A stretch of 64,000 bases of DNA, from the NCBI RefSeq assembly GCF_029223885.1, contig NZ_CP119409.1:3558501-3622500 (forward strand), written 5' to 3'. Within the stretch, counting starts at the first letter, position 1. Each line of letters starts with the position of its first letter. Source of the DNA: Pararhizobium gei (GTDB lineage Bacteria > Pseudomonadota > Alphaproteobacteria > Rhizobiales > Rhizobiaceae). This document shows positions 1-11,241 of the stretch, in pieces. A program made the translations under genes and the position numbers. The notes under the pieces are model-generated. The model was not told where the DNA came from and did no database searches. It worked only from the letters and a program-made list of their open reading frames with translations.

Positions 1-4374
<4,374 letters not shown>

Positions 4375-4931
4375 CGTCTTCCCTCCTTTTGTCCCGGATT
4401 GAGGCCGGGCACGTGCGCTCTGCAGGCAAGTCCCGTACGGATATGAACCGCAGAAGACCGGCATCGACATTATCTTGCATGATCCTGATCCCGTCGCAAA
4501 TGAAGCATGCGCTGCATCGGGCACAGAGTGCTCGCGACCATCGTGATGGCACGGACTTTCGGACCCGGCATACCCGGCAAAGTCGGCATCATCCGCCGGA
4601 TTTTCCCAAACAGGAGAGCATCCGGCTCGTTTCCGGTCTTGAGACCGAAATAGGACAGTCTTACTGTCCTATTTCATAGGTTCTATGCCAGAAAGTGCCC
4701 GCTCCCGCAAGGGCAGTCAGGCAAAATATTCAGACCGATTTTGCCGAAGATTGCCGTTTATTTCGGGAATTTGTAATTTTCTTGCGTGAACGGTGTTATT
4801 CTTTGGTTTTGGTTTCAAAATGGTCTGAGATTGTACCGGCAGACCAATATCCGGGTTGATTACAGACCTTGGCACATTATGGTCCGCTCGGCACGGTCCA
4901 TGCCGATTTCCGAAGCATCACAGGAACTCCG
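4375..4931. other. Intergenic region between divergent gltB and threonine-aldolase-like gene
   Basis: No convincing gene is seen. The stretch must hold the divergent promoters of gltB (minus) and the PLP enzyme (plus). The half nearest gltB has ordinary GC content, while 4730-4830 is AT-rich, as expected of a promoter for the rightward gene. Two inverted repeats sit back to back near 4634-4675 and are listed separately. I cannot place -35/-10 boxes with confidence. Confidence 0.6.
4634..4675. promoter_or_regulatory. Tandem inverted repeats, probable operator
   Basis: Bases 4647-4675 are a perfect inverted repeat. The arm GAAATAGGACAGT is followed by the 3-base spacer CTT and then the exact complement ACTGTCCTATTTC. 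Directly before it, CGGTCT-TG-AGACCG (4634-4647) is a second, shorter perfect palindrome sharing the base at 4647. Neither is followed by a T-run on either strand, and both lie far from the 3' end of any gene, so a dimeric repressor site is more likely than a terminator. The protein that binds is unknown; no regulator gene is adjacent. Confidence 0.5.
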
Positions 4932-5978
4932 ATGATTTTTTCCTCCGATAACTGGGCTGGCGCCCATCCTCTGATTGCTGAGAGCCTTGTCAAGGCCGCA
5001 GGCGGCTTCGCTTCGGCCTACGGGACCAGCGATCTGGACAGAAAGGTCGAAAAAAAGCTGTCCGAGATATTCGAACGGGAGATCGCAGTCTTCTTCGTCG
5101 CAACGGGCACGGCTGCCAACTCGCTCGCACTTGCCAGCGCCAATCGCCCGGGGGGCCATGTTTTCTGCCACCGGGAAGCGCATATCAATGTTGACGAGTG
5201 TGGTGCGCCGGAGTTCTTTTCCCACGGCAGCCGGATGGCACCGGTGGATGGTCCGCTCGGCAAGATGGACCCGATCAAGCTCGAAACAGCGATCAGACGA
5301 CTACCGCCGGGCTTCGTGCATGGCGGCCAGCCCATGGCGATCACGCTGACGCAGGCAACAGAAGCCGGAACAGCCTATGGCCTCGACGAAATCGACGCGA
5401 TCGCCGGCATCGCGAAATCGTCTCATCTGCCGCTTCACATGGACGGTGCCCGCTTTGCTAATGCCCTGGTGACGCTGGACACTACACCAGCGGACATGAC
5501 CTGGAAGCGCGGCGTCGATCTGCTTTCCTTCGGCGGCACGAAGAACGGATGCTGGTGCGCCGAAGCCCTGATCCTTTTCGACAACACCAAGGCCGAGGAA
5601 ATGCACTACCTGCGCAAACGCTCCGCGCAGCTGTTCTCCAAGTCCCGCTTCATCGCGGCTCAATTCGATGCCTATCTGGAAAATGATCTTTGGCTGGATC
5701 TCGCACGCCACGCAAACACCATGACGCGAAGGCTCATCGAAGGCGTCGGAGCATCCGGCAATGCCAAACTGGCATGGCCGAGCGATTCAAACGAGCTTTT
5801 CATCATCTTGAAAAAGGATACGGCCAGAACGCTGAGGGAGAATGGCGCGGTCTTTTACGACTGGCCTGTGCCGCAGATGCTCGTCGGAACCTTGAGCGAA
5901 GATGAAGGCCTTCACCGCCTTGTCACCAGCTTTGCCACAACCAGTGAGGACATCGATCGGTTTGTGGCTGCCTGTTAG
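4932..5978 (+). CDS. Low-specificity L-threonine aldolase / beta-eliminating lyase family
   Basis: This is a PLP enzyme of the aminotransferase class I-like fold (Beta_elim_lyase family), expected to cleave L-threonine or allo-threonine to glycine and acetaldehyde in the cytosol. The 348-residue protein starts MIFSSDNWAGAHP, has GTGTAANSLAL as the cofactor phosphate-binding stretch, HMDGARFANAL with the aspartate that holds the pyridine nitrogen, and SFGGTKNG with the Schiff-base lysine. Length is typical. The frame is open upstream to 4869, but ATG 4932 is preceded by AGGAA at good spacing and gives the family N-terminus. It appears monocistronic. Substrate preference cannot be read from sequence. 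Confidence 0.85.
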   Translation: MIFSSDNWAGAHPLIAESLVKAAGGFASAYGTSDLDRKVEKKLSEIFEREIAVFFVATGTAANSLALASANRPGGHVFCHREAHINVDECGAPEFFSHGSRMAPVDGPLGKMDPIKLETAIRRLPPGFVHGGQPMAITLTQATEAGTAYGLDEIDAIAGIAKSSHLPLHMDGARFANALVTLDTTPADMTWKRGVDLLSFGGTKNGCWCAEALILFDNTKAEEMHYLRKRSAQLFSKSRFIAAQFDAYLENDLWLDLARHANTMTRRLIEGVGASGNAKLAWPSDSNELFIILKKDTARTLRENGAVFYDWPVPQMLVGTLSEDEGLHRLVTSFATTSEDIDRFVAAC

Positions 5979-6032
5979 AATGGACTCGCCGCGTCACCGA
6001 CGGGCATCGCCGAGGTCTGACATAGTTTGCAC

Positions 6033-6058
6033 GAAAACGGCGCCCTCTCGGACGCCGT
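6033..6058 (-). terminator. Rho-independent terminator of hsp20
   Basis: Read on the minus strand, AACGGCG and its complement CGCCGTT flank a ten-base loop and are followed by TTTTC. It sits about 30 bases past the hsp20 stop. It could also stop transcription from the convergent PLP-enzyme gene, since the plus-strand stem is preceded by AAAA. Confidence 0.65.
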
Positions 6059-6085
6059 TGCTTATGCCTGTCGCGACTGCGCGCC

Positions 6086-6577
6086 TTAGTTGGCGCTGGC
6101 GTCGATCTGGGCTTGCTCGACCTGGGTCGCTTCGATCTGTCGTGCCTGGGAAGGCGCAGCAACGATCTCGATGCGGCGCGGCTTGGCCGCTTCCGGAATC
6201 TCGCGCTTCAGATCGATATGCAGCAGTCCGTGCTTCAGCGATGCCGAATGAATTTCGACATGGTCGGCAAGCTGGAAGCGTCGCTCGAAGGCGCGCTTGG
6301 CGATACCACGATACAGGAACTGGTTTTCTGCGGTCTTTTCTTCGCTCTTCTCGCCCTTGACGGTCAGCGTGTGTTCGCGCGCTTCGATGGACAACTCGGT
6401 CTCGTCGAAGCCGGCGACGGCCATGGTGATCCGATAGGTCGTCTCGCCCGTCCGCTCGATATTGTAGGGCGGATAGGTCTGCGCTTGGTCCGGCTGACCG
6501 AGACTGTCAAGCATGGTGAAGAGACGGTCGAAACCGACGGTGGAACGATAAAGGGGGGAAAAATCAACGTGACGCAT
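6086..6577 (-). CDS. Small heat-shock protein, Hsp20/IbpA family
   Basis: A cytosolic ATP-independent holdase that binds unfolding proteins under heat stress and hands them to DnaK/ClpB. The 163-residue protein has the class A rhizobial N-terminus MRHVDFSPLYRSTVGFDRLF, a central alpha-crystallin domain (about residues 38-130) with YRITMAVAGF, YRGIAKRAFERRFQL and HGLLHIDLKREIPE, and a short glutamine/alanine-rich tail. The IXI-like end motif is poorly defined. The gene stands alone. Its leader contains a ROSE-type hairpin covering the ribosome-binding site and a sigma-32-like promoter upstream, so heat control at two levels is expected. Which of the several rhizobial hsp20 paralogues it is cannot be told. 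Confidence 0.93.
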   Translation of the reverse strand: MRHVDFSPLYRSTVGFDRLFTMLDSLGQPDQAQTYPPYNIERTGETTYRITMAVAGFDETELSIEAREHTLTVKGEKSEEKTAENQFLYRGIAKRAFERRFQLADHVEIHSASLKHGLLHIDLKREIPEAAKPRRIEIVAAPSQARQIEATQVEQAQIDASAN

Positions 6578-6676
6578 GGTGTCCTCTCTTGAGCAACTTT
6601 GGTGCGATGTGACGCGGCCACCCCGAAAGCGGCGGTGGCAGAGCCGGTTGGCGAGCCCGTTTACGGCGCCCGCAGC
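6578..6676 (-). promoter_or_regulatory. ROSE-type RNA thermometer in hsp20 5' UTR
   Basis: Immediately upstream of the hsp20 ATG the transcript reads GTTGCTC-AAGA-GAGGAC (6581-6597 on the complement). GTT/GAC and CTC/GAG pair, and the intervening G of TTGCT is bulged opposite the Shine-Dalgarno GAGGA. A U(U/C)GCU anti-SD with a bulged G is the hallmark of ROSE elements that repress rhizobial small heat-shock genes at low temperature. The rest of the roughly 95-nt leader is GC-rich and can fold further. The boundary is inferred from the predicted promoter. Confidence 0.8.
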
Positions 6677-6680
6677 AATG

Positions 6681-6709
6681 AGATGGGAATTGCCCCACAG
6701 GCCGTCAAG
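6681..6709 (-). promoter_or_regulatory. Predicted heat-shock sigma-32 (RpoH) promoter of hsp20
   Basis: On the minus strand CTTGAC (6704-6709) is followed after 15 bases by TCCCATCT (6681-6688), close to the RpoH consensus CTTGAA-N13-17-CCCCATnT. Transcription would begin near 6674, giving a leader of a length usual for ROSE. Predicted from pattern only. Confidence 0.6.
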
Positions 6710-7024
6710 GCCCCGGCCGCAAAACCATCGGGCTGTTTATAAATGCAGGATGAACGGTGGGTTCCACCTCCGTTCAGCTTTGTCGCCGTAGACTTCGGAC
6801 ATCGGAATACAAGACGGCTGCACGGTGAACGTCCCTTCTCCCGATGCTTTCGGCTTGTCCCGAATGACTGCCTGGCCGGGAACGATATCGTCCCCCTTTG
6901 TTCCCGGCCTCTTTTCAAGCTTTTTCGAGGTGAGCGACGACGCGCGCGGTAACCTAGCTGCACCTTTCTTTAACCGCAATCGATCAAGAATGGTGGAGAT
7001 TGCCGCCGGACGAAGATAAAAACC
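6710..7024. other. Intergenic, no gene seen
   Basis: No coding frame with a believable start or ribosome-binding site. It must carry the promoter of the hydrolase that starts at 7025; a pyrimidine-rich TTTCTTTAACC stretch near 6965 is the only distinctive feature. Confidence 0.5.
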
Positions 7025-8032
7025 ATGACGCCCGTTCTTCATGCCACTCCCGACAATCCGATCCCGGGCAACCACATCGTTGGTTACTTCGAGGGCGTCG
7101 ACGGTCGAAAGATCCGCTACGCGATCTTCAAATGCGCGGATCCTTTTTCGAAGGGCACCGTGGTTCTGCTGCAGGGCCGAAATGAATCGATCGAGAAATA
7201 TGCCGAGACGATCGGCGAGATGACCGACCGCGGGCTCTGGGTTGCCACATTCGACTGGCGCGGGCAGGCGGGATCGGAGCGAATTCTGAAGAACAAACCC
7301 CGCCGGGGCCATGTGCGTCGCTTCTCCGACTATGAACGCGACCTGTCGATCTTTCTTGAGCGCATCGTTCTGCCCGACACCCGCCTGCCGTTCTTCATGC
7401 TCGCGCATTCGATGGGCGCCTTGGTTGCGCTGTCACAGGCGCCACTGCTCACCACCCGTATCGACCGTCTTGTTGTGCTCGCCCCCTTTATCGCCCTTGG
7501 CGGGCAAAAATTCGGGCACGGGACGATCAGCCTTCTTGCCGCTGCCTTGAGCCTCTGCGGCCTTGGCTTTTTGCCCATGACCAGTGACAAAGGGCCGCTG
7601 CCTTTTTCGGCCAATCTGCTCACGTCGGATGCCACGCGCTTTGCTCGCAACAGGAATATCACCGATTCCCATCCGCACCTTTCGCTCGGTCCCCCGACAG
7701 CGCGCTGGTTGCACGAGGCCTTCAAGGCGATCCGGCGTGTATCCTCGCGCGAGCACCTGACGAAAATACGCGTCCCGACCGTGGTGCTGGCGCCGACCCG
7801 GGATCGGCTCGTGCCGCATCTCGAGGTGGAAAACCTCGCCAGCAATTTTCGTGCCGGACACATGATCCCGATCGACGGCGCCCGTCACGAATTGATGCAG
7901 GAAGCTGATTATTACCGGGCGCAGGCTCTTGCTGCGATCGAAGCCTTCATCCCCGGCAGCACGGCCAATGCACCGGCTATGGAGACAATCGAGGAAACGG
8001 TTGGCAACGGCATCGAAGTCTCAACCGCCTAG
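7025..8032 (+). CDS. Alpha/beta hydrolase, lysophospholipase-like (serine aminopeptidase S33 domain)
   Basis: A 335-residue alpha/beta-hydrolase of the Hydrolase_4/PldB type that probably cleaves an ester such as a lysophospholipid or monoacylglycerol. Visible features are the oxyanion region VVLLQGRNE (46-54), TFDWRGQAGS (75-84), the nucleophile elbow AHSMGA with Ser129, Asp260 in APTRDRLVP and His288 in GARHELMQE, which form a complete catalytic triad in the right order. No signal peptide or membrane helix is obvious. Its last 12 bases overlap the convergent hisN gene. The true substrate is unknown; PldB in the strict sense is only one possibility. Confidence 0.85.
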   Translation: MTPVLHATPDNPIPGNHIVGYFEGVDGRKIRYAIFKCADPFSKGTVVLLQGRNESIEKYAETIGEMTDRGLWVATFDWRGQAGSERILKNKPRRGHVRRFSDYERDLSIFLERIVLPDTRLPFFMLAHSMGALVALSQAPLLTTRIDRLVVLAPFIALGGQKFGHGTISLLAAALSLCGLGFLPMTSDKGPLPFSANLLTSDATRFARNRNITDSHPHLSLGPPTARWLHEAFKAIRRVSSREHLTKIRVPTVVLAPTRDRLVPHLEVENLASNFRAGHMIPIDGARHELMQEADYYRAQALAAIEAFIPGSTANAPAMETIEETVGNGIEVSTA

Positions 8033-8794
8033 TATGGCCAAGGCCTGTTCGTAAACCTCGCGGCTGCCGGCGGCAAGTATCTCGCCACCCATTTCCGGCC
8101 GCCCGCCATTCCAATCCGTGACAATGCCCCCTGCCTGCTCGATCAGCGGGATCAATCCCCCGACATCATACGGCTTCAGACCACACTCGATGACCAGGTC
8201 GATATGCCCGGCGGCAAGTAGCGCGAAGGCGTAGCAGTCGCAGCCATAACGCGCGAGTTGCACCTTGCTCTGGACCGCTTCGAACCGGGTTTTCAGGTCG
8301 CCGGTGTAAAGGTGCGGCGAGGTGGTGAACAGGATCGCCTGCGAAAGATCGGCACAGGCGCGCGTTGAGATCTTCCCGGCCCCGTCACGGCCGCGATAGA
8401 ATGCATTCGTGCCATCGGCAAAATAGCGTTCTTCGGTAAACGGCTGATCCATCAGCCCCATGACCGCCCGACCCTTATGATAAAGCCCGATCAGCGTGCC
8501 CCAGACCGGCAGACCGGAGATAAAGGCCCGTGTGCCGTCGATCGGGTCGATGACCCAGACATAGTCCCGGTCGAGCCCGGTGCTGCCGAACTCTTCTCCA
8601 AGGATGCCATGATCGGGAAAATGGCTTTCGATCAGCGCACGGATCGCCGCTTCCGCCGCCCTGTCTCCCTCGGTCACCGGATCGAAACCGGCTGCCTCCT
8701 TGTTGGAAACACTGATGCCCATTCGGAAACGCGGCAGAGTCTCGGCCTTGGCGGCATCCGCCAGGCGATCGAAAAATTCACGGTCCGGCAGCAT
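8021..8794 (-). CDS. hisN: Histidinol-phosphatase / inositol monophosphatase family
   Basis: A Mg-dependent, Li-sensitive phosphatase of the inositol-monophosphatase fold. In alphaproteobacteria members like this usually serve as HisN, removing phosphate from L-histidinol phosphate in histidine synthesis. The 257 residues include GEE (66-68), the metal site DPIDGT (83-88) and GLKPYDVGG with the catalytic-site aspartate 210, all in place. GAGG lies just before ATG 8794. It converges on and overlaps the hydrolase by 12 bases, and an sRNA of the suhB/MmgR family lies upstream in the opposite orientation, as that RNA family is known to do beside such phosphatase genes. HisN versus SuhB/CysQ cannot be settled by eye. 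Confidence 0.85.
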   Translation of the reverse strand: MLPDREFFDRLADAAKAETLPRFRMGISVSNKEAAGFDPVTEGDRAAEAAIRALIESHFPDHGILGEEFGSTGLDRDYVWVIDPIDGTRAFISGLPVWGTLIGLYHKGRAVMGLMDQPFTEERYFADGTNAFYRGRDGAGKISTRACADLSQAILFTTSPHLYTGDLKTRFEAVQSKVQLARYGCDCYAFALLAAGHIDLVIECGLKPYDVGGLIPLIEQAGGIVTDWNGGRPEMGGEILAAGSREVYEQALAILGG

Positions 8795-9021
8795 GAAACC
8801 TCACGAAAAATCGAAGGATGGATGGCTCAGTCTGCTTAGGACAGTTTTTTTAAAAAAAGAAGTCCAGAGGCAAAAATTAGCAAAACAGAAAAAAACCGTG
8901 ATCCAGAGAGAAAAAATCGAAGCCATCGAAGAAGAACATCGATCATAACACATGGAACAGAGGGAAATTTGCCGAATGTGGCACTTTTCAGCAAATCCGG
9001 ACCCGGGGCAGCGCAACAAAA
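8795..9021. other. A-rich intergenic upstream of hisN and the sRNA
   Basis: No gene seen. Bases 8847-8862 contain a T-run directly followed by an A-run, and 8870-8950 is strikingly adenine-rich on the plus strand. The minus-strand half must hold the hisN promoter. I cannot support a coding frame here. Confidence 0.5.
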
Positions 9022-9065
9022 CGGGATATATCCCGCTTGACAATGGTGCACTGCAATATTAGCTT
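9022..9065 (+). promoter_or_regulatory. Promoter and palindromic operator of the MmgR-like sRNA
   Basis: CGGGATATATCCCG (9022-9035) is a perfect 14-bp palindrome ending one base before the -35 box TTGACA (9037-9042). A plausible -10, TAGCTT (9060-9065), follows at 17 bp, placing the start at about 9070 where the first RNA stem begins. TGGTGCA (9044-9050), an NtrC-like half-site, lies in the spacer; MmgR is known to respond to nitrogen supply in Sinorhizobium, but one half-site is weak support. Confidence 0.55.
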
Positions 9066-9069
9066 TGTT

Positions 9070-9151
9070 CTACGGTCACTTGTGGCCGTAGATACCCTCC
9101 TTGGGTGTTTCCTCCCTAGACTTAGCCGCGCCCCCAAGCGCGGTTTTTTTT
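9070..9151 (+). ncRNA. mmgR: suhB / MmgR (alpha-r8) family small RNA
   Basis: The 82 bases read as three hairpins typical of this alphaproteobacterial sRNA. The first stem is CTACGG/CCGTAG, the second ACCC/GGGT. Next comes the unpaired conserved core TTTCCTCCCTAGACTTAG, then a terminator with arms CCGCGC/GCGCGG and eight Ts (9144-9151). The conserved core and terminator match my memory of the suhB motif (Corbino et al.) later named MmgR, which limits polyhydroxybutyrate accumulation in Sinorhizobium meliloti. The CU-rich core could pair with Shine-Dalgarno sequences. Position beside an inositol-monophosphatase-family gene fits the family name. Confidence 0.85.
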
Positions 9152-9193
9152 GGGGTCAATAAGGGGATCATGCTGACAGTGCGCCGGGCAAAG

Positions 9194-10078
9194 CTATTCG
9201 GCAGCCATTGATGTGATGCCGGAATATTTCTCGACATGCGCTGCGAGGCCGGCAAGAAATATGCCTATGGTCTTCGCAAGCAAGGGAAACTCCTTCTTCT
9301 TGCGAAGCGTCGCCTCGTCTACATAGAGACCGCGGTTGATTTCGATCTGCAGCGCATGAAGCCCACGGGCGGGGCGGCCGTAATGTTCGGTAATAAACCC
9401 GCCGGCATAGGGCTTGTTGCGGGAAACGGAAAAACCCAGATCCTCCAGCAGCGACACCGCCGCGCGAGAAAGATCGGCGCCGGCACTGGTGCCATAGCGA
9501 TCGCCGACGATGAAATCCGGCCGCTGGCCCGTGCCTGCCAGCCGGATATTGCCGGGCATGGAATGGCAATCGATCAGCACTGCCAGCCCGAACCGCACAT
9601 GGGTCCGTGCGATCAGCCTGCGCAAGCAGGCGTGATAGGGTTTGTAGATGGTTTCTATCCGCTCCAGCGCCTCCTTGACCGGAAAGCGGCCGCGATAGAT
9701 CTCCATATTTTCAGCCACGAGCCGGGGCACGGTGCCGAGTCCGCCCGCCACCCGCAGCGAGCTTATATTCGCATGCGCAGGCAGCGGCCCGTCGAACATG
9801 CGGGGATCAAGTTCGTAAGGCTCACGGTTGACATCGAGAAAGGCGCGCGGGAAATGCGCCAGCAGCAGCGGCGCCCCAAGATCGATCGCAGACTGAAACA
9901 GCTCGTCGACGAAATGATCTTCCGATCGGCGGATCGAGACGTCGTCCAGTCGCGACTGCTGGAGAAAGGCGCGCGTATAGGAGCGTCCGCTATGGGGAGA
10001 GTTGAACACGAAGGGGATGCGATGCAATACCGGCTCGCGAACTTCGAACGGTGCAGTCTCGCTGACGTCCTGCGTCAT
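9194..10078 (-). CDS. N-formylglutamate amidohydrolase family
   Basis: A zinc hydrolase of the N-formylglutamate amidohydrolase (HutG-type) family, which in histidine breakdown releases formate and glutamate. Here it is more likely a housekeeping homologue, since no hut genes are near. The 294 residues contain NSPHSG (26-31), DVNREPYELDPRMF, LIDCHSMPG (168-176) and ALQIEINRGLYVDE, the metal- and substrate-binding motifs of the family. It is transcribed away from cpdR with about 195 bases between. That pairing with cpdR is common in Rhizobiales. The true substrate is unproven. Confidence 0.88.
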   Translation of the reverse strand: MTQDVSETAPFEVREPVLHRIPFVFNSPHSGRSYTRAFLQQSRLDDVSIRRSEDHFVDELFQSAIDLGAPLLLAHFPRAFLDVNREPYELDPRMFDGPLPAHANISSLRVAGGLGTVPRLVAENMEIYRGRFPVKEALERIETIYKPYHACLRRLIARTHVRFGLAVLIDCHSMPGNIRLAGTGQRPDFIVGDRYGTSAGADLSRAAVSLLEDLGFSVSRNKPYAGGFITEHYGRPARGLHALQIEINRGLYVDEATLRKKKEFPLLAKTIGIFLAGLAAHVEKYSGITSMAAE

Positions 10079-10272
10079 CGCGGCCCTTTTTTACCATGTC
10101 ACAATCTTGCTGCTTCGTGTATGTTGCCAGTTGGGAGCAATCGTGTCCATAGTCGTTTCCAGCCGGTAAGCGGGGCTTGACCTCTTATCTTCACCGGATA
10201 TTTACGCAAAGGCGGTTTCATGATGCGACCGCCATTCCCGACATCGACAGTTAAGGTGCAACGGCTTTACCC

Positions 10273-10635
10273 ATGAGTCTTAAAATTCTCCTCGCCGAAG
10301 ACGATAACGACATGCGCCGCTTCCTGGTGAAAGCCCTGGAAAAAGCCGGCTACAAGGTGTTGTCCTACGACAATGGCGCAAGCGCCTATGACCGGCTGCG
10401 CGAAGAACCGTTCTCGCTTCTCCTGACCGATATCGTCATGCCTGAAATGGACGGCATCGAACTTGCCCGCCGCGCGACCGAGCTCGACCCGGACCTGAAG
10501 GTGATGTTCATCACCGGCTTTGCTGCGGTTGCCTTGAACCCCGATTCGAAAGCTCCGAAGGATGCAAAAGTCCTGTCCAAGCCCTTCCACCTGCGCGATC
10601 TTGTAGATGAAGTGAACAAGATGCTGGCCGCATAG
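10273..10635 (+). CDS. cpdR: Single-domain response regulator CpdR
   Basis: A 120-residue stand-alone receiver domain. In Caulobacter and Sinorhizobium, unphosphorylated CpdR primes or localises the ClpXP protease to destroy cell-cycle regulators, under CckA-ChpT control. The phosphorylation pocket is complete: Asp10 in LLAEDDND, Asp53 in LTDIVMPEMDG, Thr81 in FITGF and Lys103 in LSKPF. There is no output domain. The length and the C-terminus FHLRDLVDEVNKMLAA agree with CpdR1 of rhizobia. Neighbours (divergent N-formylglutamate amidohydrolase, downstream tRNA-Val) also match. Confidence 0.9.
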   Translation: MSLKILLAEDDNDMRRFLVKALEKAGYKVLSYDNGASAYDRLREEPFSLLLTDIVMPEMDGIELARRATELDPDLKVMFITGFAAVALNPDSKAPKDAKVLSKPFHLRDLVDEVNKMLAA

Positions 10636-10742
10636 GCCGGCTCTGCAAGGCGTCCGGACGGTCGCAAAACTTCCTGTCAAAAAGCCGATAAAAGCCTATT
10701 GACGCCATAAGAGGTTTTGTGGTCTATGCGCCGACATCGGAT

Positions 10743-10817
<75 letters not shown>

Positions 10818-10845
10818 TCCGATCCTTTGATATCGTTAGTAAAAT

Positions 10846-10865
10846 GGCTCCTTCGGGAGCCTTTT
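10846..10865 (+). terminator. Terminator of tRNA-Val
   Basis: GGCTCC-TTCG-GGAGCC followed by TTTT: a tight UUCG-loop hairpin 28 bases after the tRNA. AAAA precedes the stem, so it may act in both directions. Confidence 0.8.
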
Positions 10866-11193
10866 ACGTATTTGCCATTGGTTCACCGGCTAGGGTTGCC
10901 TGACATCGATTGGTCGAGCTTGATATCTGTCATTCGTCAAGGGGTATGTCCGTAGCCGACTGTGAAAGCCGCACAAGCTGGTCGCGCTTCGGCGACGCTC
11001 AGATACGGATGAATGTCGTGGGTGCATGAGGCGGAAGCCTTGGCGGCGAGTGGAGCCGTGAATGCGGCCGAGGATAATCGGGACCTGCATGACACGCTCC
11101 ACCTAGCTGCTACAGCCGCGACCGGGCGGGCATTGGCTTGATCCAGCGCACGGGCACCGGCTTCCTCCTGTGCCTCTGCCAGGACAGCAACAG
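10866..11193. other. Intergenic next to tRNA-Val, no supported gene
   Basis: No frame has a credible start and ribosome-binding site. On the minus strand one frame is open from about 11240 down to a TGA at 10937 but lacks a usable start and resembles no family I recognise; it may be a decayed fragment. No integrase, no copy of the tRNA 3' end and no insertion-sequence ends were seen. Confidence 0.4.
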
Positions 11194-11222
11194 CCGGAGG
11201 CCTGCGAGCGGCAAGCCTCCGG
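11194..11222 (-). terminator. Hairpin downstream of the RTX gene
   Basis: CCGGAGGC and GCCTCCGG form a perfect 8-bp stem around a 13-base loop, beginning about 20 bases after the RTX stop codon. No T-run follows, so it may stabilise the 3' end or act as a weak terminator. Confidence 0.5.
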
Positions 11223-11241
11223 ACCTTGATACAGGGCGATA

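Noticed and set aside
10890..11102. 70-codon minus-strand frame after tRNA-Val
   Set aside because: No ribosome-binding site and no recognisable features, with composition like random GC-rich DNA.
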